Source: Skermanella aerolata KACC 11604
Lineage (GTDB): Bacteria > Pseudomonadota > Alphaproteobacteria > Azospirillales > Azospirillaceae
Direction: 5' to 3'
NCBI RefSeq assembly: GCF_000936425.1
Contig: NZ_AVFK01000017.1
Span: 1-64,000, forward strand
DNA: 64,000 nucleotides
How positions within the stretch are numbered: position 1 is the first letter of the stretch; every line of letters starts with the position of its first letter. Under the pieces are notes generated by a model. It made no database searches, was not told where the DNA came from, and worked only from the letters and a program-made list of their open reading frames with translations. A program made the translations under genes and the position numbers. Positions 1 through 9,816 of this stretch are shown one piece after another.

Positions 1-86
1 CCCTGAACTTCCCTCAGAAGCTGTGCACACAAAAGAACGAAGAACCCAACCTTTAAAGGCCGCTGGCATCATTCTTCTGGGAACGA

Positions 87-995
87 CTATTCGCTCTGAC
101 GACTCCGGCCCAGGACGTTCTCGACGTTCCGCCGATGGACCTCTTCATAGGGCGGGAACCAGTTGACCGATCCCGCCGCGACATCCTCCGCGATCCAGTC
201 GCGGAGCGGTGCCGCCGCAAGGGCCGGGTCGTCCCGGCAGTTGAGCAGCTTCGCGACATAGCGCCCGGTCGCGTCGATGAAACCGGGACCGTAGCCGCCG
301 GCGGCGATGCCCTGCGGGTCGCCGTGATCGGGCAGTATCCGCTCGACCGGCCACTCCGCCATCCGCCGCAGGCTATCCAGGTGAATCTCCAGCCGGTGCG
401 GCTCCGCGACATAGGTGATGGGGTCTTCCAGCGTATCGCCTGCCAGCATCAACCCGGTTTCCGGCAGCAGCAGGATGGTCCCATCGTGGCTGTGGATGTC
501 GGCATGGCGGAGTTCGACCTCGACCTCGCCGACCTTCAGTCGCATCGATCCCTCGTACGTCGCCGTCGGCATGACCAGCGGCCTGATCGGCGGGTCGCCG
601 GCTTCCATCGTCTCGCGGTTGTCCCGAAGCGCCTTTAGCGTCAGCGCATGCGCGATAATCTCGCAATCGGCGAAGACCTCGTTCCCCGCCACGTGGTCGC
701 GGTGCCAATGGCTCAGCACCACGCGGATACCGGTGACGCCCTGCTGGTCGAGCGTTTTGCGGACGATGCGCGCATGCGCCGGCGAGATGTGGGTGTCGTA
801 GACCAGCGCGTCCGTCCCGCTGACGACCGCATAGGTGCAGACGCCCAGGACATAGGCGCCGTCGTCCAGCCAGTTGGGACCCGCCGACCACGCCCGAGCA
901 CCCTCGATCCGGCCGTCGTAGAACGCCAGGATGCCCGGAGCGGGGCGGAGGACCCGGAGCGTCGAGCCAAGGGCGGGAAAACCGGGTTCAGGCAT
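87..995 (-). CDS. MBL-fold metallo-hydrolase
   Basis: A 302-residue protein with a metallo-beta-lactamase fold. The metal-binding motif HWHRDH lies near residues 97-102, a second metal ligand is expected in the HADIHSHDG segment near residue 165, and a late HGD is in ILPDHGDPQG. No signal peptide is evident, so it is probably cytoplasmic. The family hydrolyses thioesters, lactones or similar substrates; nothing here fixes the substrate. Its ATG overlaps the end of the upstream DUF808 gene by 8 bases, so the two are probably cotranscribed and translationally coupled. Confidence 0.85.
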   Translation of the reverse strand: MPEPGFPALGSTLRVLRPAPGILAFYDGRIEGARAWSAGPNWLDDGAYVLGVCTYAVVSGTDALVYDTHISPAHARIVRKTLDQQGVTGIRVVLSHWHRDHVAGNEVFADCEIIAHALTLKALRDNRETMEAGDPPIRPLVMPTATYEGSMRLKVGEVEVELRHADIHSHDGTILLLPETGLMLAGDTLEDPITYVAEPHRLEIHLDSLRRMAEWPVERILPDHGDPQGIAAGGYGPGFIDATGRYVAKLLNCRDDPALAAAPLRDWIAEDVAAGSVNWFPPYEEVHRRNVENVLGRSRQSE

Positions 996-2034
996 GTTCC
1001 TTCTTCGCTCCCCGGAACTTCGCCACCACCGGCATCGCCACGTTATGAACCAGCGGGATCAGCAGCGCTCCGACGATCAGCCCGAAAACTCCCGCGGCGG
1101 CAGCCGCGACCAGCCATTCGACGGCGGCGGCCATGGCCGGCAGCGCATGGGCTGCGGCTTCGGCTATCCCGTGGACCGCGTGGCCGATGCCGGACAGGCC
1201 GAATTCCTCCAGCCCATGGATGATGATCCCGCCGCCGACCCACAGCATCGCGGCGGTCCCGACCATGGCAAGGACCTTCAGGAAATACGGCATCCCGATC
1301 ACCAGTCCGCGCCCCAATCCCCTGGTGACGGGGCTTAGCGCGCGGTCGGCTCCACCCGGCTGCGCGCCCGCGGTGTCGCGCATGCCGAGCAGGCTGGAAA
1401 CGGGGCTGGCGTTCTGGGCCAGGGACAACCCGGCGTCGTCCGCTTTCACGATCAGTGCCACCGCGCCGTAGACGGCCACCGTGATGCCGATACCGACGAT
1501 GGCCAGTATGAAGGCCTGCATCCAGAACGAGGACGTTTCCTCAGCCACCGTGGACAGGGTGATCGCCATGATCTCGGCCGACAGGATCAAGTCGGTCTGA
1601 ATGGCGCCCTTGACCCTCCGATCCTCAAGCTCGGCGGGCGTTCCCGCCGCCTGCACCCCGCCCTGGTGATCGTCATGCGGCCAGATCGCCTCATAGACCT
1701 TTTCCGCGCCCTCGTAGCACAGGAAGGCTCCTCCCAGCATCAGCAGCGGCGTGATCGCCCAGGGAGCCAGCAGGCTAAGCGCCAGCGCCGCCGGCAGCAG
1801 GTACAGCAGCTTGTTCTTGAGGGAGCCGAGCGCGATCTTGCCGACGATCGGGAGTTCCCGGTTGGCGGCAAGTCCCACGACATAGCGTGGCGTGACCGCC
1901 GCGTCGTCCACCACGACACCGGCGGCCTTGGCGCCAGCCCTTGCCGCCTGTCCCGCCGCATCGTCCAGGGATGCGGCCGCGATCTTCGCCAATCCGACGA
2001 CATCGTCGATGAGTGCGATCAATCCTACGCTCAA
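988..2034 (-). CDS. DUF808 family inner-membrane protein (YedI-like)
   Basis: A 348-residue integral membrane protein. The N-terminus MSVGLIALIDDVVGLAKIAA, followed by a conserved basic and acidic segment, is typical of the DUF808/YedI family. Several hydrophobic helices follow, at about residues 80-105, 165-200, 230-265 and 310-335. The biochemical role of the family is not established. It is the first gene of a probable two-gene unit with the MBL hydrolase, whose start overlaps its end. Confidence 0.85.
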   Translation of the reverse strand: MSVGLIALIDDVVGLAKIAAASLDDAAGQAARAGAKAAGVVVDDAAVTPRYVVGLAANRELPIVGKIALGSLKNKLLYLLPAALALSLLAPWAITPLLMLGGAFLCYEGAEKVYEAIWPHDDHQGGVQAAGTPAELEDRRVKGAIQTDLILSAEIMAITLSTVAEETSSFWMQAFILAIVGIGITVAVYGAVALIVKADDAGLSLAQNASPVSSLLGMRDTAGAQPGGADRALSPVTRGLGRGLVIGMPYFLKVLAMVGTAAMLWVGGGIIIHGLEEFGLSGIGHAVHGIAEAAAHALPAMAAAVEWLVAAAAAGVFGLIVGALLIPLVHNVAMPVVAKFRGAKKEHA

Positions 2035-2142
2035 GGTGAAGAACTCCTGTCAGGCCGCAGCCGGTTTGCCAGCCAGGAAGGCCCGGCACCCGCATCCAAC
2101 ACGCCAATACGGCAAACGGTTTCGCGGCGCCAGAAGGCGCCG

Positions 2143-2712
2143 TCAGGTTCCGGCGTTCTCCGGGTGTCCCTCTGGCCGTTCCTCCGGTCGTCCCTCTGGC
2201 CTTGCTTGTGGCTTTTCGTCCCCTTCCGCCAGCAGCAGCCTGTCCTCCAGCCGCTTCACCATCTGCAACAGCAAGGTCAGCTCCTGTTCCCGCATCAGGT
2301 CGATCTTCTGGTGCAGCAGCTCGATCTCCAGCTCGGCCTTGGTATTGACGTCATAGTCGTGCTGGGCGTTGCGCCGGTCGATCGTGCTCTGGCGGTTCTG
2401 GCTCATCATGATGATCGGGGCGGTGAAGGCCGCCTGGAATGACAGGACGAGGTTGAGCAGGATGAAGGGATAGGGGTCCCAGGACATGAACCACGCCATG
2501 CCGTTGGCGACGATCCACAGGCAAAGCAGCACGGACTGGACCGTGATGAAGGTCCAGGACCCGACATTGCTTGCCACGGCGTCCGCCAGTCGCTCGCCGA
2601 AGGCCGGCTGTCCTTCGGGGGGTGGATGCCGCGCCGGTTTCCGCTCCCGCAGCGACACCAGCAGCTTGTGTTCTTCCGCCGACAGGCGAGACTTCAGATC
2701 CCTCATCGTCAT
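2143..2712 (-). CDS. DUF1003 domain-containing membrane protein
   Basis: A 189-residue protein. A soluble N-terminus containing ADAVASNVGSWTFI is followed by two membrane helices (about 52-72 and 80-100) and a charged helical stretch, QNRQSTIDRRNAQHDYDVN, that marks DUF1003. The C-terminal 60 residues are predicted coiled coil and end in a low-complexity PEGRPEERPEG tail. The family has no defined function. It is divergent from the flippase gene, and the roughly 180-base gap must hold both promoters. Confidence 0.85.
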   Translation of the reverse strand: MTMRDLKSRLSAEEHKLLVSLRERKPARHPPPEGQPAFGERLADAVASNVGSWTFITVQSVLLCLWIVANGMAWFMSWDPYPFILLNLVLSFQAAFTAPIIMMSQNRQSTIDRRNAQHDYDVNTKAELEIELLHQKIDLMREQELTLLLQMVKRLEDRLLLAEGDEKPQARPEGRPEERPEGHPENAGT

Positions 2713-2892
2713 CGAAACACGTCCTTGACTGAACTTTGGCGTCCGGCCGCAGCGGCCTTGCGGCCCAGCATTACCCCCAAATGCTCGTCCGCGCCGCTAT
2801 ATTCACCCTGGCGGTGCGCTCCGGCGCGGCACTAAGGTCCGCCCCTTCCCGCATCGGTGAATGCCGGGTTTGCCCGTTGCCGGAGAGCCGGA

Positions 2893-4371
2893 TTGTCGAA
2901 GACGAGAAGGGCGGTCTATCTCTCCGCCGTCGCGCGCTACAGCGACATGATCGTCCAGTTCGTGTCGGTCATGGTGATCGCCCGTCTCCTGACACCGGAA
3001 GAGATCGGCATCTTCTCGATCAGCATCGCCGTCATAGCTCTGGCCCAGACGCTGCGGGAATTCGGGCTGGGCGCCTATGTCGTGCAGGAACGGGAACTCG
3101 ACCGCGCCCGGATCAGGAGCGCGTTCGGCGTCGCCCTTGTGCTGGCCTGGACGATAGCCCTGCTGATCGTGGTTGCCAGCGGTCCGGTGGCAGACTTCTA
3201 CGACCGTGACGGCATCCGCGACGTCCTGCTGATCCTGGCGCTGACCTTCCTGATCTCGCCGCTGGGACTGCCGGCGCAGGCGATGCTGATCCGGGAACTT
3301 CAGTTCGGCAAGCTCTACCTCGTCCAACTGGTCACGTCCTCGGTGCAGGTGGCGGCCGGCATCACGCTGGCGTTGCTGGGGTTCAGCTATCTCAGCATGG
3401 CCTGGGCCTCGCTCGTCGGCGGGCTGGCCGGCATCGCCGTGCTGTCCGTGCTGAAGCCCGACCTCGTCTTCATGATGCCGTCACTGAAGGAATGGCGGCG
3501 GATCGCCGCTTTCGGCGGTTTCTCCAGCGGGGCCAACCTTGTCGGCACGATCGGCGTCAACATGGCGGAACTGATCATCGGACGCATGCTAGGGTTCAGC
3601 GCCGTCGCCTATTACAGCCGCGCCATGGGCTTGCTGAACATCTTCCGCATGACGGTCCAGGCGACCGTCCTGAGCGTGGCGCTGCCGGCCTTCGCCGACC
3701 AGTACCGCGCCGGGATCGATATGAGACCCGATTACGGCAGGGCGGCGGCCCTGATGACCGGGCTGGCATGGCCGTTCTACGGTATGCTGGCCCTGCTGGC
3801 CCAGCCGGTGATCCGGCTGCTCTACGGCAGGCAGTGGGACGAGGCGGTGGTCATCGCCCAGATCCTGTGCGTCGGCGGCGCCGTGATGGCGGTGGTGATC
3901 CTCGGCGGCCCGCTGCTGACGGCGATCGGGCAGGTGAGGGCGAACCTGTGGCGGGAAATCGCGATCCAGGTCCCCCGCGCCGTCCTGACGCTGGTGGCGG
4001 CACTCTACAGCCTGGAGGCGGTCGCGGCGGCGCAGGTCGCGGCCTATCTGGTGGCGCTGATCATCACCCAGGTCTACACCCGCCGCTTCATCGGCTTCGG
4101 CGTTGCGGAACTGGTGAGCTTTACATGGCGCAGCCTCGCCCTGACGGCGATAACCGTGGCTGCGGCGTCGGTGCCGCTGGTCCTGCTCGATCCGGTTTCC
4201 GCCGATATCGCGAGCGACGCCCTGATCCCATGGCGCTCGCTGCTTTTCCCCGGCCTGTTCGGCACCTGCGGTTGGCTGGCCGGAGCCTTCCTGCTCGACC
4301 ACCCGATCCGCCGCGAAATCATGGTGGCCGGTGTGGGCATCGCCCGCTGGATGCGCGTCGCCCGCATTTAA
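2893..4371 (+). CDS. Polysaccharide flippase (oligosaccharide translocase, Wzx/PST type)
   Basis: Membrane protein of about 492 residues with roughly 12-14 hydrophobic helices spread over its length. Near the N-terminus is VSVMVIARLLTPEEIGIFSI, the hallmark of the MVF/PST polysaccharide exporter superfamily, which flips lipid-linked oligosaccharides across the inner membrane. I prefer the TTG start at 2893 because GGAG lies about 8 bases upstream and it gives an N-terminus MSKTRRAVYLS. An in-frame ATG at 2857 would add 12 residues but has a poor ribosome site. It stands at the head of the surface-polysaccharide region, so export of that polymer is the likely job. Confidence 0.85.
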   Translation: MSKTRRAVYLSAVARYSDMIVQFVSVMVIARLLTPEEIGIFSISIAVIALAQTLREFGLGAYVVQERELDRARIRSAFGVALVLAWTIALLIVVASGPVADFYDRDGIRDVLLILALTFLISPLGLPAQAMLIRELQFGKLYLVQLVTSSVQVAAGITLALLGFSYLSMAWASLVGGLAGIAVLSVLKPDLVFMMPSLKEWRRIAAFGGFSSGANLVGTIGVNMAELIIGRMLGFSAVAYYSRAMGLLNIFRMTVQATVLSVALPAFADQYRAGIDMRPDYGRAAALMTGLAWPFYGMLALLAQPVIRLLYGRQWDEAVVIAQILCVGGAVMAVVILGGPLLTAIGQVRANLWREIAIQVPRAVLTLVAALYSLEAVAAAQVAAYLVALIITQVYTRRFIGFGVAELVSFTWRSLALTAITVAAASVPLVLLDPVSADIASDALIPWRSLLFPGLFGTCGWLAGAFLLDHPIRREIMVAGVGIARWMRVARI

Positions 4372-4665
4372 AAAGGTCGCCTTTTCCACCTATCTTGTTT
4401 TGAAAATCGAACTACTACTTCCACCAAATTCATCGTGAAATACAGCGGCAATCAAAAGCAATGCCAGCCTATGATGAGACATTTTTTGGATTGAATAAGC
4501 ATATAAGTGAGACATAAGTAAAACTACGGATGCATTACCTGGTATTTCTAGCTGATTTCAAAATACCTTGTCTTTTACACATCATTAATTCATGTGAGAT
4601 AACCTTGTGAAATCTTGAGCGTACTTATTGCACCGCAGCAAAGATCCCACGCAAGGTTTCCTATC
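4372..4665. other. AT-rich intergenic region before the RTX gene
   Basis: About 290 bases that are clearly more AT-rich than their surroundings, with runs such as catataagtgagacataag. A 7-bp inverted repeat, ggtattt/aaatacc, lies at 4541-4547 and 4561-4567. No ORF or RNA gene is convincing here. It probably holds the promoter and regulatory sites of the large RTX gene; I could not assign a specific -35/-10 pair. Confidence 0.4.
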
Positions 4666-7600
4666 ATGACTGCTCAATCAGTCGGCCAGACCCTCGTCGG
4701 CACCGGTGGCAACGACACCCTTTCCGGCGGTTCCGCCAATGACGTGATCTGGGGCGACGGGCTTCCGGTCACGGTCACCGATCCCTTCACCCTCCGCATC
4801 AAGGCATCGGCCGATCTCTGGCAGGGCGCGCCCAGGATGAAGGTTTGGGCTGACAAAACCTTGCTGGGTGAAGTCGAAGTGTCGGCCGTCCATGCCTCCG
4901 GCGATTGGCAGGACTTCACCTTTACCAGGATCGGACTGTCATCCGCCGCAAAGATCCGGATCGAATACATCAACGACGCTTCCGGCGGCTCGGCCGCCAA
5001 GGACCGTAACCTCTGGATCGACCAGATTGAGGTCAACGGCACCGTCCTGACGCCAGACCAGTCCATCTACGACCGCGGCACGAAGACGCAGGCCGGCCAG
5101 TCCCACATGGTCTGGGGCGGCGCGCTGGTCTTCAACACGGCCGACCTTCCGGCAAACACGCGTCCGGCGTGGCTTCCCGGCGGCGGCAACGATACCCTCT
5201 CCGGCGGCGCCGGCGACGACCTGATCTACGGCGGCGTCGGCGGCAACGCCATCGACGGCGGCGCCGGCACCGATACCGCCGGCTACCTCGGCAATCGCGC
5301 CGCCTATACCGTCATGGCGGAGACCGACGGCAGCCTGCTGGTCACGGGCGCCGGCTCCAGCGACCGGCTGACCAGCATCGAAAAGCTCCGGTTCGCCGAC
5401 GGTACCTTCGACCTCAGGCAACTGGTTCCGGTTGCCGGCCCGGATGTCGTCGCCACGCGCGAAAGCACCGACGTCATGGTCGACGTGCTGGCGAACGACA
5501 CCGTCCCGGCCGGGGCGACCGTGCTGCTGACCGGTGTCGGCAATCCCGCCAACGGGATGGTTACCATCAATGACGACGGTACCCTGACCTATCGACCGAA
5601 CGATTATTGGAGCGGACGGGATAGTTTCTCCTACAGCCTGAGCGATGGCAAGAACGGCACCACCACCGGTACCGTGACCGTCGAGGTCTCGGCGGTGGCG
5701 GACAAACCCCTGCTTTCCGTCGACGGCACTCTCCACGTCGAAGCGAAGTCAACGGAGCCGACACTGGTAGCCTTGGATATTTCCGCCAACCTCGTCGATC
5801 TCGACGGTTCCGAGAACCTGTCCGTGATGATCAGCGAGGTCCCCGCCGGGGTGACCTTCACGGCGGGGACGCGTGACGAGAGCGGCAACTGGGTGCTTCA
5901 GGCGCCCGATCTGGCCGGCCTCCAGATGATCCTGCCCGCCGCCTTCGCCGACAACTTCACGCTTGCCGTGGCAGCCAGGGCGGTCGAGACCTCCAACTTC
6001 AGCCTCGCCTCCACCCATCAGACGGTCGATGTCCAGGTTACCCAAGCGCCGAGCACGGACATCGTCGTCCGCGCCTCGGGCGACAGCTACAAGGGTGCCG
6101 CGGTCTTCGGCCTGTGGGTCGACGGGGTCAAGGTCGGCCAGAGCGTTTCGGTCGAGGCGTCCCACAAGGCCGGCCAGTGGCAAGACTTCGCCTTCAGCCT
6201 CGCCAAAGGCGTCGATCCGAAAAAGGTTGAGATCCGCTACGAGAACGACGGCGGCGACAGCGGCGGCGACCGCAACCTGTATATCGATTACATCGACGTC
6301 AGGGGCAAGCGGCTGGAGCCCAGCGCAGGGCAGTACGAGCGCACCGGCAAGTCCACGCTGACCGGCCAGGAAGCCCTGCTGTGGGCCGGCAAGCTGGTCT
6401 TCAACACCGCAGTCACCGACGCTCCGCCGCCTTCGTCGGGCGGCAGCACGGGCGGCGGTACCGGCACGTCCACAATCACCGTCAAGGCGTCGGGCGACAT
6501 CGCCGGCGGCATCCCGCCCCAGTTCGACCTTTATGTCGGCGGGCAGAAGGTCGGCGGCACCGTCTCGGTCACGGCGTCGCATGCGACCGGCCAGTGGCAG
6601 ACCATCACGTTCAAGGCGCCGTCCGACACCACGGCGCACAGCCGGATCGAACTGCGCTACACCAACGATAAGGCATCGGGCGGCGACCGCAACCTGTTCG
6701 TCGACTACATCGAAGTCAACGGCACCCGGATCGAGGCCGAAACCGCGACATATGTCCGGCCGGGGATGACGACCATCACCGGCACCCAGGCCATGAACTG
6801 GGCCGGCAACCTGATCTTCAACGGCCCTGCCGCTCCCATCGTGCCGGCCGTGATCGAGGTCAAGGCTCCCGGCGCGGTGCTGAAGGCCCCCGACCTGCCG
6901 GATGCGGTCAAGGCCGGCGAAATCGTCGCCCTCCAGTTCGAAAACGTCACGGGCAAGGCCCAGGCCGCCGGCGAAATCACCTTCGGCCATGTCTTCAAGC
7001 AGGGCGATCTGGCCCACGGCAAATATCTGGTCGCGATCATCGACGGGCGCGAAGTGCCGGTCCAGCTGGACGTCAAGGCGACCAACGAGGACGGCTCGGT
7101 CCGCCATGCCCTGCTGACCATCGCGCAACCGTCCCTGGCAGCCGGCGCCACCGTCAACCTGATGCTGAAGGTGGTGGACCATCCGCCGGCGGGGACCGCC
7201 ATCAAGGCGGCGGATATCCTAGCCCATGGCTACGACGTCGATATCAACCTGTCCCTCAAGAATGCCGACGGCACCGTCACCAAGTTCACCGTCGACGCCG
7301 CCGCCGAACTGGCCCATGCCGCCGCCAACGGCACCCTGAAGACCTGGATCAGCGGTCCGCTCGCCAGCGAGTTCCGGGTCGTGAAGGCGATCAACGACCA
7401 CCTGAACGTCACGCTCGACATCCGTGCCTTCAAGGACGGCAGCGTCCGGACCGACGTCATCATGGGCGTCGAATCTTCCTACAAGCCAGGCATGCAGAGC
7501 TTCTACAACTACGACATCCAGGTGCTCGACCACGGCAACATCGCTTACGCCAAAGCCAACATCGCGCATTACCGCAACACCACCTGGCACAAGGAAGTCT

Positions 7601-9381
7601 GGTCCGGCGGGCAGCCCGACATCCATGTCGTCTATGACGTGGCCTATCTGGAGCAGACCGGCGCCGTCGCCTCGATCGACAGTTCCATGGGCGTGCTCGC
7701 CGGCACCGTCGGCATGCCCGCCGGCGCCAATACCGATCCCATGGGCAACGCCCTGATCTACAAGAAGATGTCCGATGTCGGCGGACGCTCCGATATCGGC
7801 ATCATGCCGGCCTGGCATGCCCGCTATCTGGCGAGCCAGGACGCCACCGCCCTGAAGACCATGCTTGCCAATGCCGACGCCAGCGGCAGCATTCCGTGGC
7901 ACTACCGGGACGAGGCGACCGGCGAATACCTGCGGATCGACCAGCATCCGAAGCTCTGGATGGACGGCCGCACCAACTGGGCGGAGTTCGGCGCCGACGG
8001 ACTGACCAACGGCTTCGCCAAGGGCACGGCGGCCGGCTGGGAAATGGACACCGCGCACCAGCCCGCCCTCAACTACCTCCCGTATCTGGTCACTGGGTCG
8101 CAGTACTACCTGGACGGCCTGATGGCTCAAAGCTCCTACAGCATCGCCTCCTACGCCCCCCACTATCGGGGCTGGGACGACGGCTTCATCGATTTCGACC
8201 AAGTGCGCGGCCGGGCCTGGACGTGGCGCAACATGAGCGACAGCGCCTTCATCGCGCCCGACGACAGCGATTTGAAGACCTATTTCAACGACATGCTCGA
8301 AAACAACATGGACGCCCTGGTGAAGCGCTACATCACTAACGGCGCGATGGACAAGTACGGCCAGATCGAGGGCTTCTTCCGCCATGACATGTGGCCCGAC
8401 GGCGACCTGCTGGTCTGGCAGAGCGACTTCGTGGCGATGGTCCTCGGTTCGATCGCGGAGCGCGGCAATACCCAGGCGGTCGAACTGCTGAAGTGGATGG
8501 ACAACTTCACCTCCGGCCGCTTTATCCACGGCGACGACGGCTTCGATCCGCGCTTCGGCGCCGCCTATATGCTGAAGGTGAACTCGACCGGCAACGGTCC
8601 CGTCTACACGACCTGGGCCGACTTCTTCAAAGGCAGCTTCGGCACCTCGCCGACGGTCCCGGCCGAAGGCATCATGGGCACGCCGACTTCCCCCTACGGC
8701 TACGCCGCCAACGCCAAGGCGGCGGTCGCCTCGATCTTCAGCGCCACCCAGTCGCCCGACGCGATGGAGGCCTTCGGCTTCCTGGCGAAGTCCATCGTGC
8801 AGGCCAAGGGCGCCGTGTCCTTCTACGGCGATCCGACCTGGAACATCGCGCCCAAGCTGTCCGACGGTACCCACCTCAATTTCGACAGCATCCGCATCAC
8901 CAGTTCGTCCGGCAACCAGACGCTGAACGGGTCGGACATAAACGAGCTGATCCACGGATCAAGCGGCAACGACACCATCAGTGGCGGCAAGGGCATCGAC
9001 ATCCTGTTCGGCGGCGACGGCGACGACGGTCTGAACGGCGGCCCCGGCGACGACTTCCTCTATGGCGGCAACGGCAACGACCGGATCTCCGGCGGCGGCG
9101 GCAACGACTACCTGAAGGGCAACGCCGGCAGCGACATCTTCGTCTTCGGCGCAGACGCCGGGGGCCGCGACCGGATCGGCGACTTCCGTCCCGGTACCGA
9201 CTTCCTGGAGATCAAATCAGACCTCAACGGCAATGGCCTGAAGTTCGCCTCGCAGGTCCTGGGAACAGCCACCACCGATGCCGACAGCAACGCCGTCCTG
9301 CACTTGGGCGGCGGGGTCGAGATCGTCCTGATCGGCGTCCATGCGTCCGACCTGAAGGCCGACATGATCCACATGAACTGA
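4666..9381 (+). CDS. Large secreted RTX protein with three xylan-binding-like modules
   Basis: A 1571-residue calcium-binding repeat protein, probably a type I secretion substrate. Approximate order: short RTX block (10-30); carbohydrate-binding module resembling CBM60 (38-145); second RTX block (170-205); cadherin/VCBS-like domain with DVLANDT (262-345); a further Ig-like domain; two more CBM60-like modules (465-565 and 602-700), each with WQ, (I/L)RYxND and GGDRNL; a large region (725-1400); C-terminal RTX nonapeptides (GGDGDDGLNGGPGDDFLYGG) from about 1422; and a serralysin-like tail. Region 725-1400 loosely resembles RIFT-barrel polysaccharide lyases, with low certainty. The ATG at 4666 has AAGG 9 bases upstream and is preferred to an in-frame TTG at 4615. 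No type I exporter genes are in this window. Confidence 0.85.
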   Translation: MTAQSVGQTLVGTGGNDTLSGGSANDVIWGDGLPVTVTDPFTLRIKASADLWQGAPRMKVWADKTLLGEVEVSAVHASGDWQDFTFTRIGLSSAAKIRIEYINDASGGSAAKDRNLWIDQIEVNGTVLTPDQSIYDRGTKTQAGQSHMVWGGALVFNTADLPANTRPAWLPGGGNDTLSGGAGDDLIYGGVGGNAIDGGAGTDTAGYLGNRAAYTVMAETDGSLLVTGAGSSDRLTSIEKLRFADGTFDLRQLVPVAGPDVVATRESTDVMVDVLANDTVPAGATVLLTGVGNPANGMVTINDDGTLTYRPNDYWSGRDSFSYSLSDGKNGTTTGTVTVEVSAVADKPLLSVDGTLHVEAKSTEPTLVALDISANLVDLDGSENLSVMISEVPAGVTFTAGTRDESGNWVLQAPDLAGLQMILPAAFADNFTLAVAARAVETSNFSLASTHQTVDVQVTQAPSTDIVVRASGDSYKGAAVFGLWVDGVKVGQSVSVEASHKAGQWQDFAFSLAKGVDPKKVEIRYENDGGDSGGDRNLYIDYIDVRGKRLEPSAGQYERTGKSTLTGQEALLWAGKLVFNTAVTDAPPPSSGGSTGGGTGTSTITVKASGDIAGGIPPQFDLYVGGQKVGGTVSVTASHATGQWQTITFKAPSDTTAHSRIELRYTNDKASGGDRNLFVDYIEVNGTRIEAETATYVRPGMTTITGTQAMNWAGNLIFNGPAAPIVPAVIEVKAPGAVLKAPDLPDAVKAGEIVALQFENVTGKAQAAGEITFGHVFKQGDLAHGKYLVAIIDGREVPVQLDVKATNEDGSVRHALLTIAQPSLAAGATVNLMLKVVDHPPAGTAIKAADILAHGYDVDINLSLKNADGTVTKFTVDAAAELAHAAANGTLKTWISGPLASEFRVVKAINDHLNVTLDIRAFKDGSVRTDVIMGVESSYKPGMQSFYNYDIQVLDHGNIAYAKANIAHYRNTTWHKEVWSGGQPDIHVVYDVAYLEQTGAVASIDSSMGVLAGTVGMPAGANTDPMGNALIYKKMSDVGGRSDIGIMPAWHARYLASQDATALKTMLANADASGSIPWHYRDEATGEYLRIDQHPKLWMDGRTNWAEFGADGLTNGFAKGTAAGWEMDTAHQPALNYLPYLVTGSQYYLDGLMAQSSYSIASYAPHYRGWDDGFIDFDQVRGRAWTWRNMSDSAFIAPDDSDLKTYFNDMLENNMDALVKRYITNGAMDKYGQIEGFFRHDMWPDGDLLVWQSDFVAMVLGSIAERGNTQAVELLKWMDNFTSGRFIHGDDGFDPRFGAAYMLKVNSTGNGPVYTTWADFFKGSFGTSPTVPAEGIMGTPTSPYGYAANAKAAVASIFSATQSPDAMEAFGFLAKSIVQAKGAVSFYGDPTWNIAPKLSDGTHLNFDSIRITSSSGNQTLNGSDINELIHGSSGNDTISGGKGIDILFGGDGDDGLNGGPGDDFLYGGNGNDRISGGGGNDYLKGNAGSDIFVFGADAGGRDRIGDFRPGTDFLEIKSDLNGNGLKFASQVLGTATTDADSNAVLHLGGGVEIVLIGVHASDLKADMIHMN

Positions 9382-9816
9382 CCGGCCGGAATCTAATGGG
9401 GGAGGAGAGGGGGAGCCGGGCGGCACAAGGACGCCCGGCTCGCGAGGTCAGGAGCTTTGACCCGACCAAAGTACGCGAACGTACCGTAGCACTATTGAAG
9501 CTCCTGCCTCAACTCGTGGCGGACCCAGCATCCCCTACAGGAGCCAAGCTCTACCTGACCGTAATGAAAACGCATCTGCGCCGACTTTTTAACAACAGTT
9601 TTGGGGTGGCTTGTGGTGTTTGGATAAAACTTATGCGAGATTGCCAGCCCGCATAGTTGTATCAGAGCCCGACATCGACGCGCTGGCAGGCCGGGACGTT
9701 CCGGCCTTAGTGCTACCGTGCCTGAACGATGACGTCATACCCCACCTGAGCACGCGCCAACCTCGGCAACCATCGGGTAGTTTCAGGGGGAGGCTACCGT
9801 TTCCAGCCAAGGTGTC
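9382..9816. other. 435-base intergenic region with structured elements
   Basis: No convincing gene. It holds a perfect 9-bp hairpin (listed separately) just after the RTX gene. A nested inverted repeat follows: caggagctt at 9449-9457 pairs with aagctcctg at 9498-9506, and between them gtacg (9471-9475) pairs with cgtac (9480-9484). ORFs crossing the region have no recognisable protein character. It may contain the 3' end of the RTX transcript and the promoter of the methyltransferase. Confidence 0.4.
9414..9440 (+). terminator. Hairpin after the RTX gene
   Basis: The 9-bp arms agccgggcg and cgcccggct pair perfectly around a 9-base loop, 32 bases after the RTX stop codon. No T-run follows, so it may be a transcript-stabilising hairpin rather than a strong intrinsic terminator. 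Confidence 0.45.

Noticed and set aside
1-86. Possible gene end before the MBL hydrolase
   Set aside because: No ORF of useful length or motif; only 86 bases are available.
7219-8955. A 578-codon minus-strand open frame inside the RTX gene
   Set aside because: Composition (Gly, Val, His, Arg) is typical of the antisense of a repetitive high-GC gene; no start or ribosome site.
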